In this document: one piece after another, positions 9,925-20,388 of the stretch
Layout: the number at the start of each line of letters is the position of its first letter
Numbering within the stretch: position 1 is the stretch's first letter
Assembly: GCF_000499385.1 (NCBI RefSeq)
Contig: NW_013652098.1
Span: 1 to 62,500, forward strand
Direction of reading: 5' to 3'
DNA length: 62,500 nucleotides
Source of the DNA: Eimeria necatrix
Lineage: Eukaryota > Apicomplexa > Conoidasida > Eucoccidiorida > Eimeriidae
The notes under the pieces: generated by a model
Told to the model about the DNA's origin: nothing
Database searches by the model: none
Seen by the model: the letters and a program-made list of their open reading frames with translations, nothing else
Position numbers and translations under genes: made by a program

Positions 9925-11330
9925 TTAGTAGGGGTTTCCCGGCCTCAGAAGCGCCGCCTCCAGCCTCTCCCCCGTCACCGCGGGGGGCAGCGCCGACGGC
10001 AAATAACGCGAAAAATGCTTGTCAGGGACATCTTCGTATTTGAAATTCTCAAAATAAGGACTGTGGGTGAAACTGGAAGCACAAAAACACACTTAAAACC
10101 CACTTTAAGCCGGCCAGCGCAACTTGAATTCGCTGCGCCGTTTAGCTGCTGCAGTCACAGGCGCAGCCACTCACGCCTGCAGCCAGCAGGCGTGTTTCCA
10201 CTCAATGTGGTGGCGAAATGTGGATTTGAATATATGCTCAATATATACTAAATACATATTAACTTTACATTAAATATAGATTAAATATATATTAAATACA
10301 TGTATTCAAATACATACATTTATGCATGCATGCTGAGATCTGTTCGTGCCTGCTGAGTTTAACTGCTGGTGTGTTAAGTGGGAGCATTACTTGCACGGAG
10401 TGTACGTGCGTGTACCTGCTACAAATACGAATGTGCATGCATTCATAAAGACAATATGTGAATATGCTTTCTACTTTCACGAACTTGTGCATATTTCATG
10501 TCTAAATAAGTGCAAGCAAGCATGTGCATGCATGTGCATGCAGCACTCCATATGCATGCACACAGACGTGCGCACTGCATGCATGCGCACAGCAACTGCT
10601 GCGCAAATCGCAAGCGAAGCTGCACTTCTTAGAAGCATTTCCCCCGCTTGAAGGCTCACTTTGGAGGCAGCGTCTGCTCGAGCTCGTTGTCATCTGGGTA
10701 AGCACTTTGCCGCTTGAGCCACTGCTCGAAGTCCCACGCCCCGTCGTCCCACTCCCAGGCCTCTTCGCCCACGGCCACCCCCACCTGCACTCCCCCGAAT
10801 GCGTCTAAGACCACGTCGGTCTGCGGGTTGAAGCAAATGGGGCTGCCCGCTTCCGGCTGCACTGCGGGCGGCAGCGGGGGCTCTTCGCTCACCTCGTAGC
10901 TGCCTTTGTCCAGCAGTCTGCGGCAATTAAAAGTCCAAACGAAGGCTTTTTAGGTTTTAGAGTCTAGGGTTTAGCAACTGCGGGCTTGGGAGGCCCGCGG
11001 TGTCTTTTCGCAGTGCTGCTGTGGCTCTTGCGCGCCCTGCGCTGCGGTGTACGTACACCGCACGTACACCGCAGTGTACGCACACCGCAGTGTACGTACA
11101 CCGCAGTGTACGTACACCGCAGTGTACGTACACCGCAGTGTACGTACACCGCAGCGCAAGCCAACACCCACACGCACAGACGCACCGGCAAAAGCTGTAG
11201 CAATAAGCCACACATTCTGCAGACTCTCTCCAAACAGGACCGACGCAAACCCTCGAGGGTTTCGCAAGCAGCTCAGCACAGGACAACGCCGCGGCCTGCG
11301 AGCCCCGCCGCCGGCCCCTACGCTTTGCCC

Positions 11331-11379
<49 letters not shown>

Positions 11380-12531
11380 GAATAAAGGCAAGGCAGGGGC
11401 CCCCTGCACCCACAACTTGATGCGGAAGGGCAAGTGCCAGCCAGGGCGGGTGACCAGCTTGAGGGAGCAGAAGCCGGGGAGGGAGCTGGGGGTCCCATCG
11501 GGGTAAAACCAAAGCTGCAGCAAAAAAAAAGAAAGTTAAAGAAAATAAAACAAAAAAAAAATAAAAAAAGAGCTAATTAATTGCGCGAAAAACGAAAAAC
11601 TTCAGAGATAAACTGCCACGGAAGCCCAGAAAAAATGCACTGTTCTCTCTACTTAATTCAGTGCATGCAGCCCCGCAGGAAGTTTCTGGAGCCAAACACA
11701 GTCAGAGAGGCCCATTTGCATGCAAAGCACTGCATGCAGCACTTTGCATGCAAGCCCATTCGCATGCGAAGTGCTGCATGCAGCAGGGGCCCCGCTGCAT
11801 GCAGCCGCAGCGGGAAGCCCCGAAGGGGCCCTCGAGGGGCCCCTGCGAGGGGGCCCTCCGGGGGGCCCCCAGGGCCCCAAAGGGGGCCCCTGGAGTGAGG
11901 AGGGTACCTGCATGGGGTCGACGCCCCCCAAACAGAAACATTCACTTTTGATGGGGGGCCCCCCTCGGGGGTGTTTCTTGGCCAGCCACGGGACCCAGTA
12001 GAGGGCCCACGAGAAGGAGGCCCCTGCACTTGCTGCGTAGGGGGGCCCCTCCACAGCCCCGAAGAACTGGGGATCGAAATAGTTGTCGCTGTTGCGGTTG
12101 GGATCGGCCAAACCCGTCTCCAGGAAGGACCTGCAGCGACACCCCACAAACCCCCGGGTGTACGTACACCCCACAGGCCCCGGGTGTACGTACACCCCAC
12201 AGGCCCCGGGGTGTACGTACACCTCGAGCCAGCCCCCGCATGCGCCCACAGCTGCCGCGCGGAAAGAAGACTGCAGCTGCGACTAACGAAAGGGGCTCCG
12301 GTCCTCAACTAGCTAACCAGCTAGCCAGCTAGCTAGCTGGCCAGCTAGCTAGCTAGCTAGCTAGCTGGCTAGCTAGCTGGGAGGGCCTTGAAAACGAACA
12401 TGTATGAACTGCAAGAAGCTGCAGATCTGCCTCAGAGGCAGCAGCGCTGAAGAAGCAAAAGTGAGGCCACGAGAAGCGGCTCAAGAGAGCAGCAGCAGGG
12501 CCAGCAACAAGAGCAGCTGCAGCAGCACAAG

Positions 12532-12565
<34 letters not shown>

Positions 12566-13788
12566 GCCTCACCGTTTGTAATGATTTTTGTCCTGCAGGG
12601 TGGGGTGTTCTCGCGTCCAGTCTATAGAGTCCACCAGCTCCTGCGCAGCAGCAGCAACGGGAGCAGCAGGAGCAGCAGAGGCAACAGTAACTGAGGGCAG
12701 CAGAGACTGCGGGAAGCACCGCAGCAGCAGCACGAGCAGCAGCAGCACAAGCAGCAGCAGCTGCTGCAGCAGCAACTAGGGGCTGCACGCACCTTGAAAC
12801 GGTCGTTAGGGGCCCCCAGGGGGCCCCTCGGTATGTCCCCCTGTACAGAGTCCATGCCCCATTGCTGCCGCTGCTGAGGCCCTGCAGCAGCACATTGCCC
12901 GCAGCAGCAGCAACTGCAGCAGCGACTGCAGCACATGCTGCAGCACATGCTGCAGCAGCAGCTGCGGGAGGAACTGGAGCACCAACAGCAACAGCTGCAG
13001 CAGCAGCAGCAAATGCAGCACGTGCTGCAGCAGCAGCTGCAGCAGCAGCTGCAGCAGCAGCTGCAGCAGCAGCAGCAGCAGCAGCAGCTGCAGCAGAACT
13101 GCGCGCGGAGGTCACCTGAATCGGACTCTCTGCGCTCGCGCTCCTTTTGTCTTCCAGTTCTAAAAAAAGGGTTTTTTGGATTTAAATATGAGGGGGCCCT
13201 ATTGGCCACAAGTCCGGGGGCCCCCAGGGAGCCGTGGGGGCCCCCCAGTTCAAACTCGGGGGCCCCGAAGTCCCCAGCAGCAGCGGGTGCTCTGAAGCCT
13301 GCAGTATAAACACGCGGTCTGGGTAAATCGGGGGAAATACGAGAAAGCCATCATTGATGGGTTCGTAGCGAACGCCTGGCCCGAAGTAGGTCTCGTAGTC
13401 GAAGCTGCGAAACACGTTCATTCCAGCAGCAGCAGCAGCAGCAGCAGGAGCCGCAGCAGCAGCAGCAGCAGCAACAGCGGCCCCCGTTGCAGCAGGAGCT
13501 GGTGTGGCCGCTGCTGCTTCCGCAGCAGACGTGTCGGCACTCTCCGCCGGACCCACTTTGCTGTCCCCCTCTTTCGTAACGTTGCTGCTGCTGCTACTGT
13601 TGCTGCTGCTGCTACTGTTGCTGCTGCTGCTACTGTTGCTGCTGCTGCTGCTGCTGCTAAGGGACAGCAGGAAGTCCACGGGGTCCGCCGGCGGCTCCTC
13701 CAGTGGGGGTCTGCCGAAAGAAGGCGGCTCGAAGGAAAGAGCCAGCGACCTGCAGCGGCTCAGCAGCAGCAAGCAGCAAGGTTATCCG

Positions 13789-13826
<38 letters not shown>

Positions 13827-14613
13827 GCAGCGACGGTAGCGGCAGATGCCGCCGCAGCATAAGGTAACTGGCTGCCCAAGTTGGGAGGCACAGCAGCAGC
13901 AGCAGCGGAAAGACTGGTTGCAGCAGACACTTTCACACACTGCAGCAGGAGCAGCTGCAGCAGGAGCAGCAGCAACAGCGGCTGCTGCTGCAGCAACAGC
14001 AGCAACAGCAGCAGCAGCTCACCTGTCGTAGCCGCGCATGATGTCCTGGTCCCCTAGCGGCTCAGCAGCAAAAGGATTGGCGCCTCGGAACACAGAGGAG
14101 TCCAACACAAAAGCTGTCTTGGCTTCTTCTTCTGCCCTCTTTGCTGCTGCTGCTGCTGCTGCTGCTGCTTCCGCTGCTGCTGCTTCTGCTGCTGCTGCTG
14201 CTGCCGCTTCTGCTGCCGCCGCTTCTGGTGCTGCTGCTTCTGCTGCTACTGTTCCTGGTGCTGCTCCTTCTGCTGCCTCTGCTTCTGCCGCTGCTGCTGC
14301 GGTTTCTGCCGCTGCTGCTTCTGCTGCTGCTCCTGCTGCTGCTGCTTCTGCTGCTGCTGCCGCTGCAGCTGGTGGCTCTGCGTCAGGCCCAGCAGCTGCT
14401 GCTGCTGGTGCGCTGCAGCCATTTCCTGCATTTAGCTGCGTGTGGTGAAAGGCCCTCCCTGGGCTGCCTTTTGCTGCAGCAGAATAAGCAGCAGCAGCAG
14501 CAGTTGCTGTTGCTGCTGTTGCTGCTGTTGCTGCTGTTGCTAAGCGTGCTGATGAGGGTCCAAGGAAGTAACTACAGCGCTTTGGTAGACGGCTTCTGGC
14601 TGCTGCTCCTGCC

Positions 14614-14648
<35 letters not shown>

Positions 14649-14837
14649 GGGCGGCAGGAATGCTTGCTGCACCCATTTCCCTCTTGCTGCTGCAGTTGGA
14701 CTACTGATGCCCGTGGAGGCCCCCCATTGCTGCTGCTGCTGCTGCAGTGGGATTCGCGCAGCAGCAGAAATATCTGGCGAGCAGCACCAGGTGAGGACCA
14801 GCAGCAGCAGCAGCAGGGTTGGCTGCAGCAGCCGCAT
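9925..14837 (-). CDS. Secreted protein with a MATH-like domain
   Basis: Nine exons in frame: 14837-14023, 13404-13314, 12873-12793, 12640-12573, 12130-11908, 11514-11410, 10917-10893, 10861-10660 and 10072-9925 (1758 nt, 585 residues). It starts with a signal peptide (MRLLQPTLLLLLLVLTWCCS), then a long Ala-rich and Gln-rich stretch. The folded part begins near residue 255 with FRGANPF and FDYETYFGPGVRYEPI. The segment SECFCLGGVDPMQ-LWFYPDG, then GFCSLKL and LPFRIKLW, follows the order of a MATH/TRAF domain (Phe, Gly-Gly, Leu, Tyr-Pro-x-Gly, Ser-Leu). The C-terminus is SPYFENFKY to RPGNPY. MATH domains bind peptides, so an exported adaptor or surface protein is possible. The domain call is by pattern only. 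The edges of exons 2, 3, 7 and 9 are inferred, and exon 1 could hide further introns in its Ala runs. Confidence 0.65.
10318..10595. repeat. TGCATGCA-rich stretch
   Basis: TGCATGC motifs recur at about 10322-10334, 10434, 10510-10565 and 10577-10590. It lies in the intron 10659-10073 of the MATH-like gene. TGCATGCA is a known ApiAP2-type DNA motif. Confidence 0.7.
11046..11154. repeat. TGTACGTACACCGCAG tandem array
   Basis: About seven 16-base units built on the palindrome TGTACGTACA, within the intron of the MATH-like gene between 11409 and 10918. Some units vary (for example CGCACACC). Confidence 0.9.
11334..11379. repeat. CTG microsatellite (CAG on the sense strand) in an intron
   Basis: About 15 perfect CTG units in the intron after the exon 11514-11410 of the MATH-like gene. 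This is one of the exceptions to the rule that introns carry CTG on the sense strand. Confidence 0.85.
11650..11905. repeat. TGCATGC cluster and GGGGCCCC island
   Basis: At 11660-11810 TGCATGCAGC/TTTGCATGCAA words recur many times, followed by GGGGCCCC-type palindromes at about 11820-11895. All lie in the intron between the MATH-like exons ending at 11908 and starting at 11514. Confidence 0.75.
12158..12223. repeat. GTGTACGTACACCCCACAGG tandem repeat
   Basis: Three copies of a unit of about 26 bases, each holding the TGTACGTACA palindrome followed by CCCCACAGGCCCC. It sits in the MATH-like intron just before the exon starting at 12130. Confidence 0.9.
12308..12381. repeat. GCTAGC/AGCTAGCT satellite, short copy
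   Basis: Run of CTAG units with GG substitutions in a MATH-like gene intron. It is the same repeat as the large array at 60769-61755. Confidence 0.9.
12539..13095. repeat. CAG tracts in MATH-like introns
   Basis: CAG runs at about 12539-12563, 12722-12775 and 12900-13095 flank the exons 12640-12573 and 12873-12793. On the sense strand they read CTG, as expected for introns here. Confidence 0.8.
13571..13831. repeat. CTG/CTA and CAG tracts in the first MATH-like intron
   Basis: CTGCTGCTGCTACTGTTG units at 13571-13659 and CAG/CAA units at 13791-13831, both inside the intron 14022-13405. Confidence 0.8.
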
Positions 14838-15849
14838 CGTTGCCGGAGCAGCCGCCCAGCCCGCTGCTGCTGCTGCAGCTGGCCTTGTTGCTGCTGCAGC
14901 GGTTGTCGCTGCCGCAGCAGCAGCAGCTGCTGCTGCTGCGGCAGCTGCTCCAAACACTGTCGGGCCGAGAAGTGGCAGCGGCGCAGGGAAAGAGCCCCTG
15001 CATGCCGGGGCCCCAAGCTCACGGCCTAGGCCTCAACTTGTGAGCTGCAGCTGCGTCTATTTTGTTCAAAATGGACAAAAAATAATAATAAAAGAAATTA
15101 AAATATAGAAAATGGTCCTAGAAGGCAAATAATGCGGGGCCTCGGGCCCCGCAGACGACAGCGCCTCACTGAGAGGGGCCCCCCTGAGGGGCCCCCCATG
15201 AGACAGGCGATGGCCTGCAGCTTTTCAGTACCTTTTATGGGATTTACGCAGCTATAATTGCTGTATGACTTTAAAATAACAATTTAATTTAAAATTTTTG
15301 CTATTTAAAGATATCTGTTGATACTTCGAACACAATCCTGGCGGCAGAACGCCGCGTGCCTTGGGGGCCCCAACGGGGGCCCCCCAGCAGGGGGGCCCCC
15401 AACCCCACCAATACACCCATTTCTTGGAGCTCCGAGCAGACTGCGTTTAATTGTAGAAATAGCTTTTTATTTTTTGTTTTGGATTAGTTTAGCGTCATTT
15501 GATGGCCCTCGGCTTCGTGTTGAACTGCTTGAGGTGTACATACACCCCGCGCCAGAGACTGCAACCCAGCGGAGATGCTTCCCCTTCGAACTCAGAAAAC
15601 TCCAGAGGCCCATTAGGGCCCCCAGCTGTCGATTTGGGGGTTGGGGGCCTCCCTTGTCTGCTGCTGCTGCTGCTGCTGCTGCACTGTGCGTGAAATGCAG
15701 CAGCAGCAGCAGCAGGGCATGCGCGGGACGGCCTGCAGGAAACGCCTTGCGAACAGAGAGCAGCCGCAGCAGCGAGGCAAGCTGCTGCGGCGGCAGCAGG
15801 AGCCGCTGCAGCAAAAGGCACAGCAGCAGCAGCAGCAGCAGCAGCAGCA
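14838..15849. other. Divergent promoter region of the MATH-like and first RING genes
   Basis: No gene is supported here. It holds GGGGCCCC-type palindromes near 15175-15200 and 15363-15405, a TGTACATACA word at 15536-15545, and CTG/CAG tracts at 15657-15850. The last CAG tract abuts the start codon of the RING gene. Confidence 0.55.
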
Positions 15850-17764
15850 ATGGGAGAGGTTCAGCCTCCTGACTGTTCCATTTGCTTCGAAGCAGCAGTG
15901 ACGGACCTCGCCGCTGTTTCCTGCGGCCACGTCTTTCATCTAAAATGGTGAGACAGAGGCAGCAGGGGGCCCCCAAGAGGGGCCCCCAAGAAGGGCCCCC
16001 AAGAGGGGCCCCCAAGAGGGGCCCCCAAGAGGGGCCCCCAAGAGGGAACCCCAAGAGGGGCCCCCAAGAGGGGCCCCAAGAGGGGCCCCAAGAGGGGCCC
16101 CCAAGAGGGGCCCCTAAAAGGGGCCCCTAAAAGGGGCCCGCCCCCAGGAGGGTCCTCCAATAGGGGCCCCCAAGAGGGGCCCCCAAGAGGGGCCCGAAGA
16201 GGGGCCCCAAGAGGGGCCCCCAAGAGGGGCCCCCAAGTGGTTTGGGGCCCGTGCAGGGCCCCGGGGTTTCCCAGAAAGCTGCTGGGGAGCTGCTGCTGCC
16301 TGTGGGGTTTGCTGCTGCAGTGTCGTGCTGCTGCTGCGCTGCGGTGTACGTACAGCGTAGAACAGTGGCTAGCCAGCAGCAACATGGGCAGCAGATCCGG
16401 CTGCCCCATTTGCAGGAAGCCCTGCGGCCCGCGGCTGAAGCTGCGCTTCGTGTGGAGCTCCACGAGGGCAGGCGAGAGAAACGGGGGTTTAGGGTTTAGG
16501 GTTTAGGGTTTAGGGTTTAGGGTTTAGGGTTTGGGCTTTGGGGCGTGGGGCGTGCGTGGGCTTTGGGCCGGTAAAGGGCTCAGCTCTAGGGTTTAGGGTT
16601 TAGGGTTTAGGGCAGCCGCTGCGTTCGGCCTGCTTTGGGGCTTCAGGGCTTTTCATTTGGATCCTGTGGTTTGGGGTTTGCAGTGCGAAGCCTAGGGTTT
16701 AGGGTTTAGGGTTTAGGGTTTAGGGTTTGTGGTCTTGCCTCTGTTGCTGCTACGCGCAGAACTCCTGGCCTCTGATAAGCCAGAGCCTCTCGTGGAGAGA
16801 TTGAGGGTAGGCACTGAAAACAGGCTGCAGGCTTGCTCCCTAGGGTTTAGGGTTTAGGGTTTAGGGTTTAGGGTTTAGGGTTTAGGGTTTAGGGTTTAGG
16901 GTTTGGTGCTGCACTTTTCGGTGCTTCAGGGGGAGCTCGTGACAATCCGAAGAGAAAAGAATGGGATGCAAGTGGGCCCTTCGCTTTGAGCGCTGGCCGA
17001 GCTGCTGCAGTTGCTGCTGCCGCAGCAGCTGCTGCTGCTGTTGCTGCTGCTGTTGCTGCTGCTGTTGCTGCTGCATGGCTACTGCTGCTGTTTGCTGCTT
17101 TATTGCAGAATCGCCTGGAGGAGCTGGAAGCCGCAGCAAAGGCCCACGCTGAGGAACTTGCTGCAGTGGAGAGGCGCTGCGCAGCAGCAGCAGCAAAGGA
17201 GAAAGCAGCTGCAGCAGCAGCAACAGCAGCAGCAGAAAAGGAGCTGCAGAAGACAATGCGGCAGCTGGTGGTAGAACAGGCAAAAACAAGAAAAGCCCAT
17301 GCCCAGCTTGAGCTGGCGAGGCAGCAGCAGACAGCACTCGAGAAGACGCTTCATGGGTACCTTGTGCTGCTGCTGCTGCTGCTGCTGCTGCGAACATCAC
17401 TGCTTTTGCTGCTGTTGTTCATACTCAGGCAGCAGACGCATCTACTGGTAGTGCTGCTGCTGCTGCTGCTTGCGTGCCATCTGATGCCGCAGCAGGTGCT
17501 GGGGCTGCAGCTGGGGGCTACCGCTTGGTTTGATTCCAACAGCCGCTTGCTGCTGCTGCTGCTGTTGCTGCTGTTGCTGCTGTTGCTGCTGCTGCTGTTG
17601 CCGTTGCAGCTTAATTGGAGATGCGCCCGCAGAGGATCGCGCGAAGGCGCTACTCAATGACTTTAAGTCGGTACGTGCTGCTGCTGCTGCCGCTGCTGTT
17701 GCTGCTGCGAGTTGCGGCTCGCTACCAATTTCATGGTTTGTGACGCTGCTGCTGCTGCTGCTGC

Positions 17765-17805
<41 letters not shown>

Positions 17806-17900
17806 CGGCTCAGTGGGGACGACTGGAAGATGCAGTACTGACGCTACACAGGGCCATTACAGTGCTGCAGAGGTGAGTGGCTCCTGGTGTTGCAGCTGCA

Positions 17901-17934
<34 letters not shown>

Positions 17935-19435
17935 CATTTCGCTGCAGCTTCCTATGAGTGCTTGTAATCGGCAGTTTGTTCATTTGTGGCAGAGACAAAG
18001 AAAGGCTCAAGAAAGAAAAACTAAGACAAGAACTGACGGCCAGGAAACGCATCCACGAGTCCTGCAAACCCTAAACCCTAAACCCTAAACCCTAGATTCG
18101 GCGCTCGCGCCACCTAGCATGTCTTGTAATTCCCTGGACCTCCTGAGACCTCTGTACAGGCCTAAAGAGGGTCTAATTTGGCAGCTGCTAGGGTCTACTG
18201 CAGCAGCAGGGGCCCCCGGGGGCCCCCTTTTAAATAATTGGAATTTGCTTTTTGCTGTTTGAGCTGCTGCAGGATGCGCAGGGCGCTGGAGGCGCTGGAG
18301 TCCGTTCAGTGTACCTGCAGGTGAGGAGACGGCGTGCGGGTCTGCTGCAGCTGCTGCTGCTGTGCAGCAGCTGCTGCTGGAGTTGCTGCTGCTGCTGCTT
18401 CTTTGTCTTTGTTGTTGCGCAGCGCGGGAGCAGAACCGAAGACTACCCGCAGCGAGAGAGCAGCAGCAGCAACTGCGGTGACCACGACAGCAGCAGCAGC
18501 GGCAGCAGCAGCAACGGCAACAGAGTCGTTGGCAGTGGAAGCCGCAGCAGCAAAAGCAGCAGCAGCAACTGGCTTGCTCAGGAAGAAGCGCAGGCCTCCT
18601 TCAGAAACATCTTCAGCAGCAGCTCGAAATGCAGGTGCAGCAGGAAATGCAGCAGCAGCAGCAGCAGCGGAAGAAGCAATTTCTGTAGACTCAGAAGATG
18701 ATGAATTCGAGAATCTACGCAACGCGGAATCCATGCGCGCACTGAGGGGCTTGCTGCAGCAGCAGCAGCAGCAGCAGCAGAGGCCGCTGCTGCAGCAACG
18801 CACTATTCTCCGCACCGGCCGAGTAGTGGCTCCTGCGGGCCCCACAGCCAGGCCCAAAGGGGGCCTCAGTGGTAACGAGAGTGTGCCTCTGCAGGGTGCT
18901 TCCTCAGCGCCAGCAGCAGCAGCGGCTGCTGCTGCTACAGCTACAGCGACTGCTGCTACTGCCGCTGCTGCTGCTGCTGCTGGCTCCAGGGTTGCTGCTT
19001 CAGACGCGGCTGAGCCGAAGCCCGGAGAAGCAGCAGCAGAGGCTCCAGCGCTGACCGGCGTCGCAAAACTTCACCGAGTACGCCGGCAGCAACAAGAGCA
19101 GCAGCAGCAGCAAGAGCAGCAGCAGCAGCAGCAAGAGCTACTGCAGCAGGAGCAGCAACAGCAGCAGCATGTGGCGCCTGAGGCATTCAGCATAAGCAGC
19201 AGCGAGTCCCAGGATTGCTCCGACCCTCGCATAGTGCGGGCTGAAGTTTCTCCTTTTTTCCGGAGGCCTGCAACAGCAGCAGCAACGCCAACGGTAGCAG
19301 CAGCAACAGCAGCGCAAACGTCAACGGCAGCAGCAACAGCATCAGCAGCAGTTGCAGCTGCAGCACCCCCAACAACGGCAGCAGCAACCCCACCAAGGCG
19401 AACAGTGCAGCGAGCTTGTACAGTCACTCATGCTC

Positions 19436-19474
<39 letters not shown>

Positions 19475-19690
19475 CTACCACCGCAAGCAGCAAACAGGCC
19501 AACAGCAGCAGCAGCACCACCACCACCTCCACCACCGCCGTCAGCAGAGGGACAACGGAGTATGAATTGCATCCTCCGGACTTCTTTGATTTTCAAGAAG
19601 ACGATCCCGGGATCGAGGACTCCCAGGCCGCTCTGAATCTGCTGCTGCGCCCCGCGCTTTCGTCATCCCCTTCAGCTTCTCCTGCAGCAT

Positions 19691-19723
<33 letters not shown>

Positions 19724-20081
19724 CGGACAATGCAGTCTTCACTTCCCTCTCGCCCACCCCGCCTTCTTTGCTGGGGCCCCCAAGCTCTGCAGGCGCTAGG
19801 TCAAGGGGCCCATCGACTCCCCTCCGGTCGCTACGGGGGCCCGGAGGGGCCCCTGCAGGGGCCCCCACAGGGGCCCCCACAGGGGCCCCTGCAGGGGCCC
19901 CCACGGGGGCCCCTGCAGGTATTCTAGCGGGGGCCCCTGCAGGTACCCTAGCGGGGGGCCCCAAGTCCCCAGTTCGAAGAGGAGGTTCGCCTAGCCTTTT
20001 GTCCTGCGGCGTTTCTTCAGCTCCGCGCTCTGTAGGCCACCACAAATAAGAACCGCTGCAGCCTTTGTTAAGGCTTTTTTG

Positions 20082-20117
<36 letters not shown>

Positions 20118-20249
20118 CTCGTGTTCTCTTTGAACTTGCTGGCGCTCTGCTGCTGCTGCTGCTTGCTCCTGCTTTTGGAGCGCGTTGTGTGTCTTGCTGC
20201 TAACAAGCGTTTGCCTCCATACTGCTCACGGCTGCAGCTCCGTGCCTCA

Positions 20250-20286
<37 letters not shown>

Positions 20287-20388
20287 ATGCTATGTGTGCA
20301 GAAGCCATCTTCACTATCGGGAGGCCACTCCAAGCTGGTTCACGGCCGCGCGCTGCGCGACATCCGCGTTTTCTTCAAGCCCGCATAA
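15850..20388 (+). CDS. TRAIP-like RING/coiled-coil E3 ligase, gene 1
   Basis: Exons: 15850-15947, 16356-16486, 16760-16806, 16930-16971, 17109-17356, 17610-17670, 17814-17872, 17993-18058, 18273-18320 and 18423-20031, probably with a last exon 20302-20388. RING zinc ligands are C9, C12, C25, H27, H30, C33, C49 and C52. They are followed by LKLRF and a long coiled coil ([40 protein letters not shown]). TRAIP ligases ubiquitylate the replisome and bind PCNA through a C-terminal box. The rest is an Ala/Gln/Ser-rich tail with an acidic patch ([12 protein letters not shown]). If exon 18423 is not spliced at its end, the protein stops at 20049 (808 residues). If TCT|GTAGGC is used, it ends [11 protein letters not shown], which resembles a PCNA box. 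RING and phases are seen; TRAIP kinship is inferred from domain order. The donor at 18059 (GTCCTG) is weak. Confidence 0.8.
15966..16243. repeat. GGGGCCCCCAAGA tandem array forming an intron
   Basis: About 18 units of 13-15 bases, AGGGGCCCCCAAG with variants, in intron 1 (15948-16355) of the first TRAIP-like gene. Each unit is centred on a GGGGCCCC palindrome. Confidence 0.95.
16487..16905. repeat. Four telomere-like arrays inside introns of the first RING gene
   Basis: TTTAGGG arrays at 16487-16532, 16587-16612, 16693-16729 and 16841-16905. The first begins exactly at the proposed donor of exon 2 (G|GTTTAGGG). The fourth fills most of the 123-base intron between exons 3 and 4. Confidence 0.9.
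18059..18094. repeat. Telomere-like repeat (AAACCCT) at an intron start
   Basis: Four AAACCCT units begin seven bases after the proposed donor at 18059. They read CCCTAA on the sense strand, opposite to the arrays in the earlier introns of the same gene. Confidence 0.85.
20032..20301. repeat. CTG tracts, probable last intron of the first RING gene
   Basis: CTG runs at about 20083-20115, 20146-20163 and 20250-20286 sit between a phase-0 donor (TCT|GTAGGC) and a phase-0 acceptor (GTGTGCAG) at 20301. The same CTG style fills the confirmed introns of this gene. Confidence 0.6.
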
